Shown piece by piece: positions 4,467 through 5,130 of a stretch of 5,130 bases of DNA (its first letter is position 1; each line of letters starts with the position of its first letter). Below the pieces are notes generated by a model. The model was not told the origin of the DNA and searched no databases. It saw only the letters and a program-made list of their open reading frames with translations. Source of the stretch: Thermoprotei archaeon. Its GTDB lineage: Archaea; Thermoproteota; Thermoprotei_A; Sulfolobales; Ignisphaeraceae. Location: the NCBI GenBank assembly GCA_003661865.1, contig QMWY01000107.1:1-5130 (forward strand), read 5' to 3'. The position numbers and the translations under genes were made by a program.

Positions 4467-5053
4467 GGAGGTTTGACGAGCTTATCCCTCTAGCAGGGTT
4501 CGCAGCCGCGTACCTGTATACTATCTGTAGGTATGGCGGGCACAACTCGGTAACACTCATACTCGTGGTACCCACGCTCGTGCTAGCGGCTATGGATAGG
4601 CGCAGCCTAGTGCTGAATAGGCGTCGGAGGGTGCGCGTAAGCCTAGGAGGGTTCGTGGCCCCCGTTGCAGCATCGAGCCACATGCTCTACCTAGCACTCT
4701 CCCACGGGCTCTCCCCTACCCTAGCCGTGATCATGGTGCTAGCTGCCTGTGCGATAGCCTACTCAACCTCGTCTATCTACGGGACCCGGGGGCTCATGAT
4801 GCCCGTAGCCACGCTTTCGTTCGTATCCGCAGCCCTCCTGAGCCTACCCCTCGTTGCTATGCAGCGCTACCACCTCCTCCCCCTCGCCGTCCCCGCGGCA
4901 ACGGTTCTCGGGGTCTCAGCAGTGGACCTCGCATCTGCTCTTAGGTACGGAGGTATGGTTGCCGGGGGTTGCGGGTTCCGCGACGCAGTGTTCCTATCAC
5001 TGCCACTCTCGGCAGCCTCCGCGCTGGCTATAGGTGTTATAGCAGCTCCGTAG
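4463..5053 (+). CDS. DUF1614-like integral membrane protein, start codon unclear
   Basis: The frame is open from 4442 and coding character begins at LRRFDELIPLAGFAAAYLYTICRYGG, but no ATG, GTG or TTG occurs before GTG at 4565. Starting at 4565 (162 residues) would delete the first membrane helix and part of the second. I therefore extend to CTG at 4463 (196 residues), either a rare CTG start or the junction with the out-of-frame ATG at 4449. About six or seven hydrophobic spans follow. Family-like features are SLGGFVAP near residue 55, a Gly-Thr-Arg-Gly turn before MMPVATLSF, and the end VDLASALRYGGMVAGGCGFRDAVFLSLPL, matching DUF1614's GADLL...GGAGVFDGIFL. The family is an archaeal membrane family of unknown function. 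Assignment is from motif memory only. Confidence 0.65.
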   Translation: MRRFDELIPLAGFAAAYLYTICRYGGHNSVTLILVVPTLVLAAMDRRSLVLNRRRRVRVSLGGFVAPVAASSHMLYLALSHGLSPTLAVIMVLAACAIAYSTSSIYGTRGLMMPVATLSFVSAALLSLPLVAMQRYHLLPLAVPAATVLGVSAVDLASALRYGGMVAGGCGFRDAVFLSLPLSAASALAIGVIAAP

Positions 5054-5056
5054 AAC

Positions 5057-5066
5057 CGCTTATCAC
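5057..5066 (+). promoter_or_regulatory. Weak TATA-like element before the last gene
   Basis: CGCTTATCAC follows the DUF1614-like stop codon and would start transcription near 5087, ahead of the ATG at 5110. It is a poor match and the distance is the only support. Confidence 0.25.
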
Positions 5067-5109
5067 CTCCACAACCATGTCTACAGAACGGATCGGCCAA
5101 GGCTAGGTG

Positions 5110-5130
5110 ATGGATACGCGGGTCGCGATA
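5110..5130 (+). CDS. Possible start of another rightward gene, truncated
   Basis: ATG at 5110 opens MDTRVAI and runs off the window. An AGGTGAT sequence (5105-5111) overlaps the ATG, so it cannot serve as its ribosome-binding site in the usual way. The true start may be a little further right, or GTG at 5108 in another frame. Seven codons give no clue to function. Confidence 0.3.

Noticed and set aside
4867..5100. Leftward 77-codon ORF with Cys and His residues
   Set aside because: It is antisense to the membrane protein; the CRHGC segment does not form a recognised zinc site.

Overview
The window looks like chromosomal DNA of a hyperthermophilic crenarchaeon, probably of the Desulfurococcales/Pyrodictiaceae kind, although the lineage is an inference. 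The reasons are: two tRNA genes with archaeal hallmarks, one with a short intron next to the anticodon and an unusual U discriminator; TATA boxes about 25 bp ahead of start codons, with little or no leader; frequent GTG and TTG starts; AGG/CTA-rich codon use; and GC content near 55-65% over most genes.

Left edge (1-220): a low-GC stretch (about 41% by hand count) holds the first 19 codons of a leftward gene with a textbook Shine-Dalgarno sequence. Upstream of that gene lie four direct copies of a 10-bp element. This stretch ends exactly at the 3' end of a leftward tRNA-Pro gene (TGG anticodon), which is the usual site for element integration in archaea.

Middle left (221-2671): everything points left. 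In order there is tRNA-Pro, an unrecognised 143-residue protein, an intron-containing tRNA-Thr (CGT anticodon), a C2H2 zinc-finger protein, two unrecognised proteins, and a 74-residue protein with four zinc-ligand pairs. Most of these genes have their own TATA-like element, so they look like closely packed single units rather than one long operon.

Right half (2672-5130): a divergent promoter with one shared AT-rich core separates the zinc protein from a rightward calcineurin-like metallophosphoesterase. That gene converges on a leftward, motif-degenerate homologue of the CitG (triphosphoribosyl-dephospho-CoA synthase) family. The two share the palindrome CTATAG as overlapping stop codons. A second divergent promoter, again with one AT-rich core, leads right to a multi-pass membrane protein resembling DUF1614. 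Its obvious leaderless ATG is one base out of frame with the protein. A possible further rightward gene starts at the window's end.

No pathway joins these genes. I see no CRISPR array, transposase, toxin-antitoxin pair or defence cassette. The items most worth checking are the repeat cluster beside tRNA-Pro, the frame problem at the DUF1614-like gene, the degenerate CitG homologue and the small four-pair zinc protein.
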